Shown: positions 33,315-42,382, counted from the stretch's first letter. The stretch: 64,000 nucleotides of DNA from Methylobacterium sp. E-066 (GCF_022829635.1 NZ_JAKSYO010000207.1:1-64000); one strand, 5' to 3'. The notes: generated by a model from the sequence alone, not told the origin. Program-made: numbers and translations.

Positions 33315-34496
33315 TCAGCGGAAGGCGCCGGGCGTCGGGTAGTCGCCGGTCAGGAACCAGGTCCCGACGGTGCGGGTCTTGTATTCGGCCGGGTTGTGGA
33401 GCGTGTGGATGCGGACGTTGCGCCAGAACCGGTCGAAGCCGTTGGCATTCGTCGCGGAGCGCGCGCCCATTACCTCGAAGATCTGGCTCGTGACTTCCAG
33501 GGCGATGGTACCGGCATAGACGTTGGCGGCGGCGATCCGGATCGCCGCCCGTCCACGCTCCGCTTCGGTCAGGTCGCGCCCGCGCGCCGCGGCTTCGTCG
33601 AGCGCCGCGGCCGCGTCGTCGGCCAGCTGCGTCGCGGCCTGGGTCTTGATGTAGAGGTCGCCGTAGACGCGCTTGATCCAGGGATCGTCGACATGGCGCT
33701 CCACTCCGGAGTCGATCCACGGGCGCGATGTCTCAACGGTATAGTCGCGCGCGGCGAGCAGCGCCCCCTGCGCGCTGCCGACGAAGACGTTCAGGAGGAC
33801 GCTCTGCTGCTGGAATGGCGTCAGCGTCTGGTAGGGCTCGGCCGTTTCCACCCGAAAGCGGAAGACCTCGTCGTGGTGAACCTGCACGTTCGTGTAGGTG
33901 ACGCGCCCGCTCCCGGTCTGGCGCTGGCCGATCCCGTCCCAGTCGTCCTCGACGCGGATGCCCGCGCGGTCGGCCGGGATGGCTGCGAAGTGGCGCAGGT
34001 TCGTGTCGCGATCCTCCCAGGCCACGTGCAGGTAATCGGCGATGTGGGAGCCCGAGGTGAACGGCCGGTAGCCGTCGAGCACGTAGCCGTCCGCGACCGG
34101 CTGGCCGAAGAGGCTCTTGGAAAAGCTGTTCGCCGTATTGCCCCAGAACCAGTTGCCCGCCGCGGAGCGCCGATAGATGTCGGCGGCCTGCTCCGCGGTC
34201 CCGCGCAGATGGGCGGCCTGGAGGGCGCTGAAGTGATAGCCGAAGAGGTGGCCGAGCGAGCCGTCCACCTTGGCGAACTCCCGGACGATCTTGAGCACCG
34301 TCGACCATCGCTCGCCCTGGCCGCCATGCGCCTTCGGGATGAGGAGGGTGAGGAGCCCGCTCTCCTTGAGCAGGCGCAGCTGCGCGGTCGGGCGGCCACC
34401 GGCCTTGTCGCGCGCGACCGCGTCCTCTGCGAAGCGCTGCCGCAATGCCGCGGCCGAGGCGAAAGAGGGGTTGGATGGGTCGAGTTCGAAAGGCAT
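33315..34496 (-). CDS. Acyl-CoA dehydrogenase-fold monooxygenase, SfnB/DszC type
   Basis: The 393-residue protein has the acyl-CoA-dehydrogenase fold but oxygenase-type features: ESGLLTLLIPKAHGGQGERWSTVLKIVREFAKVDGSLGHLFGYHFS, the GNTANSFSK and SGSHIADYLHVAWED flavin-site segments, and a C-terminal IFEVMGARSATNANGFDRFWRNVRIHTLHNP typical of DszC/SfnB. The group oxidises sulfur or related compounds with reduced FMN. The final HTLHNPAEYKTRTVGTWFL helix carries no acyl-CoA-dehydrogenase glutamate. It is the first gene of a two-gene minus-strand unit with the NtaA-like gene at 31861. Confidence 0.87.
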   Translation of the reverse strand: MPFELDPSNPSFASAAALRQRFAEDAVARDKAGGRPTAQLRLLKESGLLTLLIPKAHGGQGERWSTVLKIVREFAKVDGSLGHLFGYHFSALQAAHLRGTAEQAADIYRRSAAGNWFWGNTANSFSKSLFGQPVADGYVLDGYRPFTSGSHIADYLHVAWEDRDTNLRHFAAIPADRAGIRVEDDWDGIGQRQTGSGRVTYTNVQVHHDEVFRFRVETAEPYQTLTPFQQQSVLLNVFVGSAQGALLAARDYTVETSRPWIDSGVERHVDDPWIKRVYGDLYIKTQAATQLADDAAAALDEAAARGRDLTEAERGRAAIRIAAANVYAGTIALEVTSQIFEVMGARSATNANGFDRFWRNVRIHTLHNPAEYKTRTVGTWFLTGDYPTPGAFR

Positions 34497-35038
34497 GGCC
34501 GGGAGGGGGTGAGATGGCGCTCAGGCGTTGATCCACACGTCGGCGATCATGGCCGTAGGGGCCAGGGTCACCAGCACCGGCGGCTCGGGCTGGATGATCG
34601 TGGTCAGGATGCCCCCGCGCCGAGGGCGAGGCCCCGGCCGAAGCCGCGGCGAGACATCAGGATCATGCGATCGAAGGACGGAGATACGCCCGATCACACA
34701 TCGGGCCGCACTATCTTAGGAGCCTGAACCCACGCGGCACAATTCTCTTCTTTGCTGGAAAAAACGAATCCTTGGCTCCATTTGCGTGTAAATCCAGCAA
34801 GAACATTCTTGTTGACTTGGGATGTCGACCTTTGAATGCTTGGCTTCATGGTTGCGCTCGAACCAAGATCCTCCATCCGCCGCAACCATCTTCACTGTTT
34901 GAAAGGACTTTCGGTCATGCGGCCCGGTTTCTCGTGCGGTGTCGAAGGCACGCGTACGCGCCCGATGACCCTGAAATGTCTTCCGGCGGCGCGCGGTCCG
35001 AACGTCGCCGACCTCATCGCTCGGCGCGAGGGGATCCG
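34497..35038. other. Divergent intergenic region of the SfnB-type and MetQ-type genes
   Basis: No gene is supported. GTTGACTTGGGAT at 34811-34823 repeats the string found before the sulfonate operon (25485) and could be a -35 region; the two share 12 of 13 bases. Another possible start for the MetQ-like gene (ATG 34977) lies in frame but adds an unlikely extension. Confidence 0.45.
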
Positions 35039-35893
35039 GTGACCGAGCGGTGTCTCCCCGCGGGCCCGCGCCCGGCACGTCGTCATGTCCTCGCAGGTCT
35101 CTCGGCTCTGCTCGCCGTCCCAACCGCTGCATCCGCGCAGACATCGGCATCGGCGAAGAAGACGCTGCGCGTCGGCTTCGCTCCGGGACCCTACCTCGAC
35201 GCGTTCAAGCTCGGCGTCGAGCCGCAGCTGAGGCAGCAGGGCTACGATATTCGCACCCTGCAGTTCAGCACGGGGTTGGAAGTGAATTCCGCCGTCGCCA
35301 CGAACGAGATCGACGCGAACGTGATGCAGCACAGCGTCTATCTGAACGCCTACAACGATCGCAACGGCACGGACCTCGCGGGAATCGTGCAGGTCCCGAC
35401 CCCGCCGATGGGCCTCTACGCGCGCAAGCACAAATCGGCCTCCGAGGTGCGGCCGGGGGCGACGGTGGCCGTGCCCAACGATCCGGTGAACCTGGAGCGG
35501 GCGCTGAAGATCCTGCGCGACCTCGGGTGGATCGAGCTGAAGCCCGCGGCGAACCCGGTCGACGTGACCGAGCTCGATGTCGTGAAGAACCCGAGCGGGA
35601 TCAGGCTCACGCTGCTTGAGAGCGCGCAGGCCCCGCGCGCCCTCGACGATGTCGACTTCGCCGCGATCCAGGGGAACTTCGCGATCGACAGCGGGCTCAA
35701 GCTGACCGAGGCGATCGCGCTCGAGAAGATGACCGCGCCCTATCTCAACGTCGTGGCGGTGAGACAGGGCAACGTCGAGTCCCCGTGGGCGCGCGACATC
35801 GTTGCGGCCTACCGGGCCCCCTTCTTCCGCGACGCGATCAAGGGCAACCGCACCTATGACGGCTTCGCGCTGCCCGACTATTTCGCCTCCTGA
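35039..35893 (+). CDS. MetQ/NlpA-family substrate-binding protein
   Basis: The 284-residue protein (GTG start, GAGGGG upstream) has a twin-arginine-like RRHVLAGLSALLAVPTAASA signal without a lipobox cysteine, then the NlpA fold: VGFAPGPYLDAFKLGVEPQLRQQGYDIRTLQFSTG, EVNSAVATNEIDANVMQHSVYLNAY, and VAVPNDPVNLERALKIL. MetQ proteins bind D- or L-methionine and its derivatives. No MetN or MetI is beside it. It is followed by two NtaA-like monooxygenases, so it may deliver an S-alkylated or sulfoxidised methionine-like ligand to be cleaved, or lend its ligand to a transporter elsewhere. Confidence 0.85.
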   Translation: MTERCLPAGPRPARRHVLAGLSALLAVPTAASAQTSASAKKTLRVGFAPGPYLDAFKLGVEPQLRQQGYDIRTLQFSTGLEVNSAVATNEIDANVMQHSVYLNAYNDRNGTDLAGIVQVPTPPMGLYARKHKSASEVRPGATVAVPNDPVNLERALKILRDLGWIELKPAANPVDVTELDVVKNPSGIRLTLLESAQAPRALDDVDFAAIQGNFAIDSGLKLTEAIALEKMTAPYLNVVAVRQGNVESPWARDIVAAYRAPFFRDAIKGNRTYDGFALPDYFAS

Positions 35894-35940
35894 CGCCGCG
35901 GCCGCGACAGTCCGCCTGATGCCGACACAATCGCGATCAG

Positions 35941-35961
35941 GTCGATCGTTCTGCGATCGAC
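35941..35961. terminator. Hairpin after the MetQ-like gene
   Basis: A perfect 8-bp stem (GTCGATCG / CGATCGAC) with a five-base loop lies 48 bases after the stop. No T-run follows. A second 12-bp palindrome, GAAAAGCTTTTC at 36023-36034, precedes the next start. Either could separate the transcripts. Confidence 0.35.
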
Positions 35962-36078
35962 CGCGACGGCAGAAGAGCGGATCGACACGACCTCTTAAAT
36001 GGAACGAACATTCTATGGACGGGAAAAGCTTTTCTTTGTCTTATGCGATGGATTGAATCTCGGTTCGGCTTCAGCCCC

Positions 36079-37416
36079 ATGTCGCGCAGACACTTGCATC
36101 TGAACGTGAACATCCTGCATGCCGGCTTCTTCGCGTCGGCGTGGCGGTTGCCGGAGAGCCGGCCGAGCGCCTTCACCGAGATCGCGCATTACGTGAAAAC
36201 GGCGCAGATCGCCGAGCGCGGCAAGCTCGATGCGGTCTTCCTGGCCGATACGCCGTCGCTCGCCGAACGCCCGGACCTGCGGTCGTTCCTCTCCCTCGAA
36301 CCGACGATCGTGCTCGCGTCCATCGCGGCGGCCACCGAGCACATCGGACTGATCGCGACGGCCTCGACGACCTACAACGAACCCTACAACGTGGCCCGCC
36401 GCTTCGCGACGCTGGACCATGCCAGCGGCGGCCGGGCGGGCTGGAACGTCGTCACCACGGCTGACGCCCAGGCCTCCGCCAATTTCGGCCTGGAGGCGGT
36501 GCCCGATCACGCCACGCGCTACGCCCGGGCCCAGGAATTCACCGAAATCGTGCGGCTCCTCTGGGACAGCTGGGACGACGACGCGCTCGTCGGCGACAAG
36601 GCGGCCGCCCGCCTGATCGACCCCGCGCGTCTCCATGCCATCGACTATCACGGGCGGCACCTGTCGGTCGCCGGTCCGCTCAACCTGCCGCGCTCGCCGC
36701 AGGGGCGGCCGGTCCTCGTCCAGGCGGGCGGATCGGATGACGGGCGCGACCTCGCGGCGCGCTTCGCGGAGGTCGTGTTCAGCGTCGGCCAAACGCCGGA
36801 GGAGTCGCGCGCCTACGCGGACGATCTGCGCCGCCGCGCGGCCCGCTACGGACGAGCGCCGGACACGCTGGTCGTCCTGCCGGGTCTGGCCACGGTGATC
36901 GGCTCGACGGAGGCCGAGGCGAAGCGGCGCCGGGAGGAGCTGACCGACCTCATCCCCATCGCCTACGGCCTGTCCCGCCTCGGCGCGACGCTCGGGGTCG
37001 ACCTGACGCACTACGACCTGGATGCGCCGCTGCCGGAAATCGCGATCCCGGCGAACGGCAGCACGACCTTCGCCCAGGCGATCCTCGCGCATGCGCGGCG
37101 TGACGGCCTGACCCTGCGCCAGCTCATAGGCTCGCTCGGCGGCGGCACGGGCCACCGCATCGTCGTGGGCACGCCCGAGCAGATCGCCGACGACATCGAG
37201 CACTGGTTCCGCGCCGGCGCGGCGGACGGCTTCAACCTGATGCCGGACGTGCTCCCGACCGGTCTCGAGACCTTCGTCGATACCGTGGTGCCGATCCTGC
37301 AGCAGCGCGGTCTGTTCCGCCGCGCCTACGACGGCGTCACCCTGCGCGACCATCTCGGCCTTGATCGGCCCGCAAACCACTTCGCGACGGACGCGCCGCA
37401 GCGCCTGTCCGCCTGA
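36079..37416 (+). CDS. NtaA/SnaA/DszA-family FMN-dependent monooxygenase
   Basis: The 445-residue protein shows LHLNVNILHAGFFASAWRLP, LDAVFLADTPSL, ATEHIGLIATASTTYNEPYNVARRFATLDHASGGRAGWNVVTTAD, and GPLNLPRSPQGRPVLVQAGGSDDGRDLAARFAEVVFS. These are full-length NtaA/DszA hallmarks. The ATG at 36079 removes an unrelated 12-residue start. It is co-directional with a second paralogue 20 bases after its stop, and with the MetQ-like gene upstream. No flavin reductase accompanies it, so it must take reduced FMN from a distant partner. Confidence 0.92.
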   Translation: MSRRHLHLNVNILHAGFFASAWRLPESRPSAFTEIAHYVKTAQIAERGKLDAVFLADTPSLAERPDLRSFLSLEPTIVLASIAAATEHIGLIATASTTYNEPYNVARRFATLDHASGGRAGWNVVTTADAQASANFGLEAVPDHATRYARAQEFTEIVRLLWDSWDDDALVGDKAAARLIDPARLHAIDYHGRHLSVAGPLNLPRSPQGRPVLVQAGGSDDGRDLAARFAEVVFSVGQTPEESRAYADDLRRRAARYGRAPDTLVVLPGLATVIGSTEAEAKRRREELTDLIPIAYGLSRLGATLGVDLTHYDLDAPLPEIAIPANGSTTFAQAILAHARRDGLTLRQLIGSLGGGTGHRIVVGTPEQIADDIEHWFRAGAADGFNLMPDVLPTGLETFVDTVVPILQQRGLFRRAYDGVTLRDHLGLDRPANHFATDAPQRLSA

Positions 37417-37435
37417 TCCAGCCGGAGGATCCCGC

Positions 37436-38776
37436 ATGCCGCAGCGGCAGCTCTCCCTCAACGTCTTCGTCTTTCCGGGCGGCCACCACGAGGCCGCGTG
37501 GCGTCATCCGGATTCGGACCCGACCCGCGTCCTCGATCTCGGCTTCTACCAGGATCTCGCGCGCAAGGCGGAGGCCGCCAAGTTCGACGCCGTCTTCTTC
37601 GCAGACGGTCCGGCGCTCGCCGACAACATCCGCTACGCCGCACGCTTCCGCCTCGAGCCGCTGACCTGGCTGTCCGCGCTGGGTGCGGTGACGGAGCGCA
37701 TCGGCCTGATCGGAACGGCCTCCACCACCTACTACGAGCCCTACAACCTCGCCCGGCTGTTCGCCTCCCTCGACCATCTCAGTCACGGCCGCGCGGGCTG
37801 GAACATCGTCACCACCTCGGCGGCCCAGGCGGCGCAGAATTTCGGGCTGGGCGAGCACCCGCCGCACGGCGACCGCTACGAGCGGGCGCGGGAGTTCGTG
37901 GAGGTCGTCGGCAAGCTCTGGGATAGCTGGGCGGACGACGCCGTGCTGGCGGATGCCGCCTCCGGGATCTACGCGGACACGACGCGCATCCATCCGATCG
38001 ACCATGCCGGCCGGCATTTCCGGGTGCGCGGCCCCCTGAACATCCCGCGCACGCCGCAGGGCCGCCCCGTCTACATCCAGGCCGGCGCGTCGGATGACGG
38101 CCGCTTCTTCGCCGCGCAATACGCCGAGGCGATCTTCACGGCGCATCAGACCTTCGCCAGCGCGCAGGCCTTCTACGCCGACATCAAGGACCGCGTCGCC
38201 GCCCTCGGGCGCCGCCCGGAGCACGTGAAGATCCTGCCGGGGATCAGCCCGTTCATCGGCAGCACGCAGCGAGAGGCGGAGGCGCTGGAAGCGGAATTCA
38301 ACGCGCTGATCCAGCCGGAATACTCGTTGACCCAATTGCGCAACATGACCGGTCTCGACCTCGCCGGCCACGACCTCGACGCGCCCTTCCCGCGCCACCT
38401 CATCGACACGGACACGCGCTTCGGCGTCGCGAGCCGCTTCAAGCTGATCGTGGACATCCTCGACCGGGAGAAGCCGACCCTGCGGCAGCTCATCCAGCGG
38501 CTCGCCGGCGCGCGGGGCCACTACGTCTTCGTCGGGACCCCAGAAAAGGTCGCCGACGAGATCGAGCATTGGTTCGTGAACGGCGCCGCCGACGGTTTCA
38601 ACGTCATGCCACCCTCGCTGACGGGCGGACTCGACGCGTTCATCGATCATGTGCTGCCGATCCTGCGCCGGCGCGGCCTGTTCCGTACGGACTATGCCGG
38701 GCGGACGCTGCGCGACCATTACGGCCTGCCGCGCCCGGAGGTGCCGTCTCTCGCAGAGGTGCGCGCGAGCGCCTGA
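37436..38776 (+). CDS. NtaA/SnaA/DszA-family FMN-dependent monooxygenase
   Basis: The 446-residue protein begins LSLNVFVFPGGHHEAAWRHPDSDPTRV and continues with FDAVFFADGPAL, TASTTYYEPYNLARLFASLDHLSHGRAGWNIVTTSAAQ and IPRTPQGRPVYIQAGASDDGRFFAAQYAEAIFTAHQT. GGAGG eleven bases before the ATG sets the start. It follows the paralogue at 36079 within 20 bases, giving a two-gene unit. The pair differ in the substrate loops and may attack different compounds. Confidence 0.92.
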   Translation: MPQRQLSLNVFVFPGGHHEAAWRHPDSDPTRVLDLGFYQDLARKAEAAKFDAVFFADGPALADNIRYAARFRLEPLTWLSALGAVTERIGLIGTASTTYYEPYNLARLFASLDHLSHGRAGWNIVTTSAAQAAQNFGLGEHPPHGDRYERAREFVEVVGKLWDSWADDAVLADAASGIYADTTRIHPIDHAGRHFRVRGPLNIPRTPQGRPVYIQAGASDDGRFFAAQYAEAIFTAHQTFASAQAFYADIKDRVAALGRRPEHVKILPGISPFIGSTQREAEALEAEFNALIQPEYSLTQLRNMTGLDLAGHDLDAPFPRHLIDTDTRFGVASRFKLIVDILDREKPTLRQLIQRLAGARGHYVFVGTPEKVADEIEHWFVNGAADGFNVMPPSLTGGLDAFIDHVLPILRRRGLFRTDYAGRTLRDHYGLPRPEVPSLAEVRASA

Positions 38777-38789
38777 GCCGAGCCCGTGG

Positions 38790-38924
38790 CCATGCCCGAC
38801 GTTCCGCGCCTCGCCCGCGTCCGAGTCGGCGCGCTGGCGCATGCCGTTCCCACCGTGATCGGCATCCTCTTTTTGCCGTCTGCGCCTATCCGCCGGCAAC
38901 GGCGTCGACAGGCTGGCGGTCGAT
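38790..38924 (+). pseudogene. Possible N-terminal remnant of a peptide ABC permease
   Basis: A 44-residue frame reads RVRVGALAHAVPTVIGILFL, like the first membrane helix of DppB-type permeases (LLRRLAHAVPTVLGILLL), then breaks into a basic, non-family tail. It may be the stub of a third peptide-type transporter lost by deletion. Chance resemblance is possible. Confidence 0.35.
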
Positions 38925-38961
38925 AGGCGCCGCGACGGAAGCGGCCGCAGCGGTGCTCCGC

Positions 38962-39930
38962 TCAAGTCACACGGCAGCGCCCGATCGCCCAGCGCACGAG
39001 CTTGCGCACATCCGGATCGGGATCGTCGAAATCCGCTTCGAGGGCGGGCAACGCGCGCGGATCGGCGATCTCGCCGAGGGCGGCCGCGGCTTCCTTCCGG
39101 AGGTTGCTGATGTCTGATCCCAGGGCGCGGCCCAGCGCCTCGACGGCGGACACCGCCCGGATGCGCCCGAGGGCGTTCGCGGCCTTGGTGCGCACCTGCC
39201 AGACGGGATCGTCCAGGCGGGCGATCAGCGGCTCGACCGCCTCGGGCAGGCGGATCTTGGCGGCCGAGATCGCGGCCTCCTCGCGCACCTGCCAATGCGC
39301 GTCATCAAGGCCGGCGATCAGCGTGGCGACACCGGGGCCGCCCGGACGCAGGAAGACGAGCGCCGCCATCGTGGCCCGGCGCACGCCGGCATCCGCGTCG
39401 CTCGCGGTCGCGATCAGGGCGGGCAGCGCGACCTCGGCTTTAAGATAGCCGACGACCCCGAGCCCCTCGCGGCGTACCTCCGGCGAGGGGCTGCGGAGCG
39501 CTTCGAGCGCCGCGGCGAGCGCGTCCGGCAGCACCAGGTCGCGCAAGGCCCGCAGTGCAGCCGCCTGCACGAAGGGATCGGCATGGCCGGCCCGCTCGAT
39601 CAGGAGCGGACCGCAGGCGGGCTCCTTCTTCTCGGCCAACGTGTCGGCGGCGGTGCGACGCACCGCAGGATCCGTATCCTCCAGCGAGCGGACGAGGCCC
39701 TCGACCACGTCGGGACCGTCATGCTCGTCGAGGGCCTTCGCGGCGGCGGCGCGGACCGTGGCATCGTCGTCGGCGAGCCCCTTCAGCAGCAGCACCTTGG
39801 CCTCGGGTCCCACCGCCTCGGCGAGTTCCATCATCGCCACGCGGCGGATGCCGGGATCGGGATCGGCGCACCGCTCGGCCAAGTCGTCGAGATCGTCGTC
39901 GAAGCTGTCGAACACGGGCATGGCGCTCAT
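38962..39930 (-). CDS. HEAT-repeat protein
   Basis: The 322-residue protein is made of about ten HEAT/PBS-lyase-type repeats (for example DPDPGIRRVAMMELAEAV, DDATVRAAAAKALDEH, DTDPAVRRTAADTLAEK, DDPVWQVRTKAANALGRI). The pattern D-(D/P)-x-x-V-R-x-x-A-A-x-A-L is regular throughout, and its ATG overlaps the ferredoxin stop. HEAT proteins act as scaffolds, assembly factors or cofactor-handling chaperones. Being the last gene of an operon encoding a flavoprotein and a ferredoxin, an assembly or docking role for that complex is plausible. No signal peptide. Confidence 0.88.
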   Translation of the reverse strand: MSAMPVFDSFDDDLDDLAERCADPDPGIRRVAMMELAEAVGPEAKVLLLKGLADDDATVRAAAAKALDEHDGPDVVEGLVRSLEDTDPAVRRTAADTLAEKKEPACGPLLIERAGHADPFVQAAALRALRDLVLPDALAAALEALRSPSPEVRREGLGVVGYLKAEVALPALIATASDADAGVRRATMAALVFLRPGGPGVATLIAGLDDAHWQVREEAAISAAKIRLPEAVEPLIARLDDPVWQVRTKAANALGRIRAVSAVEALGRALGSDISNLRKEAAAALGEIADPRALPALEADFDDPDPDVRKLVRWAIGRCRVT

Positions 39931-40160
39931 CGCAGCAGGTAGGGAATGTTGACCTTGACGGCGTTCGTCGGGCAATCGACTTCGCACGGCATGCAGTACC
40001 AGCACTCGTCGTATTTCATGTACGCCTTCTGCCGGCTCTCATCGATCGCGAGGATGTCGAGCGGGCAGACATCGACGCAGACGCGACAGCCCTTCTCGGC
40101 GATGCACTTTTCGTCGTCGATGACGACCGCGGCACTCTTGGCCTGGGTGATGATCGGCAT
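39927..40160 (-). CDS. Two-cluster [4Fe-4S] ferredoxin, AprB-like
   Basis: The 77-residue protein has C19-x5-C25-x2-C28-x3-C32-P and C53-x2-C56-x2-C59-x3-C63-P, enough for two [4Fe-4S] clusters. This spacing is close to that of the ferredoxin part of AprB (adenylylsulfate reductase beta subunit), without AprB's C-terminal tail. It ends overlapping the HEAT gene and starts 26 bases after the AprA-like gene, so the two are probably subunits of one enzyme. It would pass electrons to or from the FAD of that partner. Confidence 0.9.
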   Translation of the reverse strand: MPIITQAKSAAVVIDDEKCIAEKGCRVCVDVCPLDILAIDESRQKAYMKYDECWYCMPCEVDCPTNAVKVNIPYLLR

Positions 40161-40186
40161 GGGATGACCCTGGATAGACTGGCGAC

Positions 40187-41944
40187 TTACTCGGCGGCGG
40201 CCGGCGTCTTGACGCGGAGCTGGTGGTAGGCGCCCATCTCCGCCTCGGCGACCGGCACGATGAAGGGATCGACGGCGCGCTTGGCGTGGGCCATCCGGCC
40301 GCTCGCGTCCTTGTAGAGGACGGTGTGGCAATTCCAGTTGCGGTTGTCGGTCTCGGGATGGTCGGTGCGCAGGTGGTAGAAGCCCCAGCGGCTCTCGGTC
40401 CGGTAGAGCGAGGCCGCGGCCGCCATGTCGGCGCAGTCCAGGATCGTCTGCATTTCGAGGGCGCGCAGCAATTCGTGCGGGTCGCGGGCGCAGAGATGGT
40501 CGAGATCCTCCCGGATCTCCGCGAAGCGGCGCTGGCCGAGTTCCATCTTCGCCGTGACCTTCGGCGGCTCCAGGTAATCGTTGACGAAGCGGCGCGTCTT
40601 GAACTCCATCTCGTGCGGCGTCAGCCCGTCCGCGTGTCGGGTCGGCGCCAGCACGCGCTCCTGCTCGGCCAGAAGGTCGCCGCCGTCGTACTCGGCGAGG
40701 CGCGTGGCCGCGCAATAGGCGGCAGCGTCTGCGCCCGCGATGCCGCCGTTCACGAAGGCGCCGAGCATGTAATTGTGCGGCACGCTCGCCATATCGCCGA
40801 CCGCGTAGAGGCCGGGGATGGTGGTGCGGGCCTGCTCGTCCACCCAGACGCCCGAGGCCGAGTGGCCCGAGCAGAAGCCGATCTCGGAGATGTGCATCTC
40901 CACCGGCCGCCTGCGATAGTTGGTGCCGCGCCGCTCGTGGAAGCGTCCGCGCGAGGGCCGCTCGTTGGTGTGCAGGATGGTCTCGATCTCCGCGATCGTC
41001 TCCTCGCGCAGATGGTCCATCTTCAGGAAGACCGGGCCGTTGCCGCCCTGAAGTTCGCGCCAGAACTCCAGCATCATCTGGCCCGACCAGTAATCGCACT
41101 CGATGAAGCGCTCGCCGCGGTTGTTGGCGGTGTATCCGCCGAACGGCCCGGTGACGTAGGCGCAGGACGGCCCGTTATAGTCCTTGATCAGCGGGTTGAT
41201 CTGGTAGCATTCGAGGTTCGCGAGCTGCGCGCCCGCGTGGTAGGCCATGGCGTAACCGTCGCCGGAATTGGCCGCGTTCTCGTAGGTGCCGAACAGGTAG
41301 CCGGAGGCCGGGAGCCCGAGCCGACCGGCCGCGCCGCAGGCCAGCACCACGGCCTTGGCCTTCACGACGAGGAACTCGGAGGTGCGGGTGTTGACGCCGA
41401 CCGCGCCCGCGATGCGCCCGTCCGGACCTTTCAGCAGCCGGGTCGCCATGTAGCGGTTGGTCACGCCGACCTGGAGGCGGCGCAGCTGCCGGTAAAGCAC
41501 CTTCTTGACGTTGTGCCCTTCCGGCATCGGCAGCACGTAGGTCCCCAGGTGATGGACCTTGCGCATGTTGTATTCGCCGGAGCCGTCCTTCTCGAATTTC
41601 ACCCCGAGCTTGTCGAGGTACTGGATCATCGGGAAGGAGCCCTGCGCGTAGGCCATCACCGCCTTCTGGTTCACGATGCCGTCGTTGGCGACCGTGATCT
41701 CCTTCACGTATTGCTCGGGTGTCGCGTAGCCGGGCACGACGGCGTTGTTCAGCCCGTCCATGCCCATGCTGATCGCGCCCGATCGCTTGACGTTGGCCTT
41801 CTCCATCAGGACGACGCGGAGCTTCGGGTCGGCCTCCTTGGCCTTGATCGCGGCCATCGGGCCGCCGGTGCCACCGCCGATCACCAGGATGTCGGCCTCG
41901 ATGATCTCGGTCTTGGGCGTCGGGTTGGGCTGGACGGCGCTCAT
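40187..41944 (-). CDS. AprA/fumarate reductase-like FAD flavoprotein
   Basis: The 585-residue protein has an N-terminal FAD Rossmann motif (ILVIGGGTGGPMAAIKA), VVLMEKANVKRSGAISMGMDG, and a late FAD-contact block (TIPGLYAVGDMASVPHNYMLGAFVNGGIAGADAAAY). This block recalls the GLWTAGDG...HKFSSGS..EGRI region of AprA better than that of fumarate reductase, as does pairing with a two-cluster ferredoxin. AprAB interconverts APS and sulfite. The substrate here is unknown: no ATP sulfurylase or other sulfate genes are present, and the upstream genes are a sulfonate-type transporter and DUF971, so an organosulfur, N-oxide or carboxylate substrate is possible. Cytoplasmic, no signal peptide. Confidence 0.85.
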   Translation of the reverse strand: MSAVQPNPTPKTEIIEADILVIGGGTGGPMAAIKAKEADPKLRVVLMEKANVKRSGAISMGMDGLNNAVVPGYATPEQYVKEITVANDGIVNQKAVMAYAQGSFPMIQYLDKLGVKFEKDGSGEYNMRKVHHLGTYVLPMPEGHNVKKVLYRQLRRLQVGVTNRYMATRLLKGPDGRIAGAVGVNTRTSEFLVVKAKAVVLACGAAGRLGLPASGYLFGTYENAANSGDGYAMAYHAGAQLANLECYQINPLIKDYNGPSCAYVTGPFGGYTANNRGERFIECDYWSGQMMLEFWRELQGGNGPVFLKMDHLREETIAEIETILHTNERPSRGRFHERRGTNYRRRPVEMHISEIGFCSGHSASGVWVDEQARTTIPGLYAVGDMASVPHNYMLGAFVNGGIAGADAAAYCAATRLAEYDGGDLLAEQERVLAPTRHADGLTPHEMEFKTRRFVNDYLEPPKVTAKMELGQRRFAEIREDLDHLCARDPHELLRALEMQTILDCADMAAAASLYRTESRWGFYHLRTDHPETDNRNWNCHTVLYKDASGRMAHAKRAVDPFIVPVAEAEMGAYHQLRVKTPAAAE

Positions 41945-42004
41945 GCGGACCCTCGTGCGGAATGGGCGCGGACGGACCGCGCGAAGATCAAGGGGCAGAC
42001 AGCG

Positions 42005-42382
42005 TCAGGCCGCCCGGGACGGCTGCGCCACAGCAGCATCGCCGGCGGTCTCGCGGGCGAGTTCGCGCAGGTAGAGGTAGGGATAGATCCCGCGGGCATG
42101 CCCATCGGAGAAGCCGAGATGCAGGGCGTAGCCGCCCATCGCCTCGACCTTCGTCAGCGCGACCGCTTCGAACCCGGCCGGGAAGCGGCCCTGGATGCGG
42201 TCGCGGGTGCACCAAGCGCAGCGGCAGCCGAGGCGCAGGGGCTCGGCACCGAGCGTCGCCGCGGAGCCGTCCGCCCAGGCGAGGCGCAGCGCCCGGCCGC
42301 CCGCGGTCAGGACGATCTCTGTCGGTACGGCATCGGGATCGATGGGCGGCTCGGAGGGGAGCGGCATGGTTGCATCCGTCAT
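42005..42382 (-). CDS. DUF971 (gamma-butyrobetaine hydroxylase-like N-terminal domain) protein
   Basis: The 125-residue protein contains TEIVLTAGGRALRLAWADGSAATLGAEPLRLGCRCAWC near its start and VEAMGGYALHLGFSDGHARGIYPYLYLREL, the DUF971 fold. Free-standing DUF971 proteins often sit by iron-sulfur carrier or flavoprotein genes; two cysteines in CRCAWC could bind metal. The ATG at 42382 removes a long non-family N-terminal extension. It is the fourth gene of the seven-gene operon and lies 60 bases before the flavoprotein. Its role in iron-sulfur handling for the partner enzyme is inferred. Confidence 0.8.
   Translation of the reverse strand: MTDATMPLPSEPPIDPDAVPTEIVLTAGGRALRLAWADGSAATLGAEPLRLGCRCAWCTRDRIQGRFPAGFEAVALTKVEAMGGYALHLGFSDGHARGIYPYLYLRELARETAGDAAVAQPSRAA

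Noticed and set aside
40187..41944. Housekeeping succinate dehydrogenase flavoprotein (SdhA)
   Set aside because: No SdhB, SdhC or SdhD partners; instead a 77-residue two-cluster ferredoxin and transporter genes, and an AprA-like FAD block.
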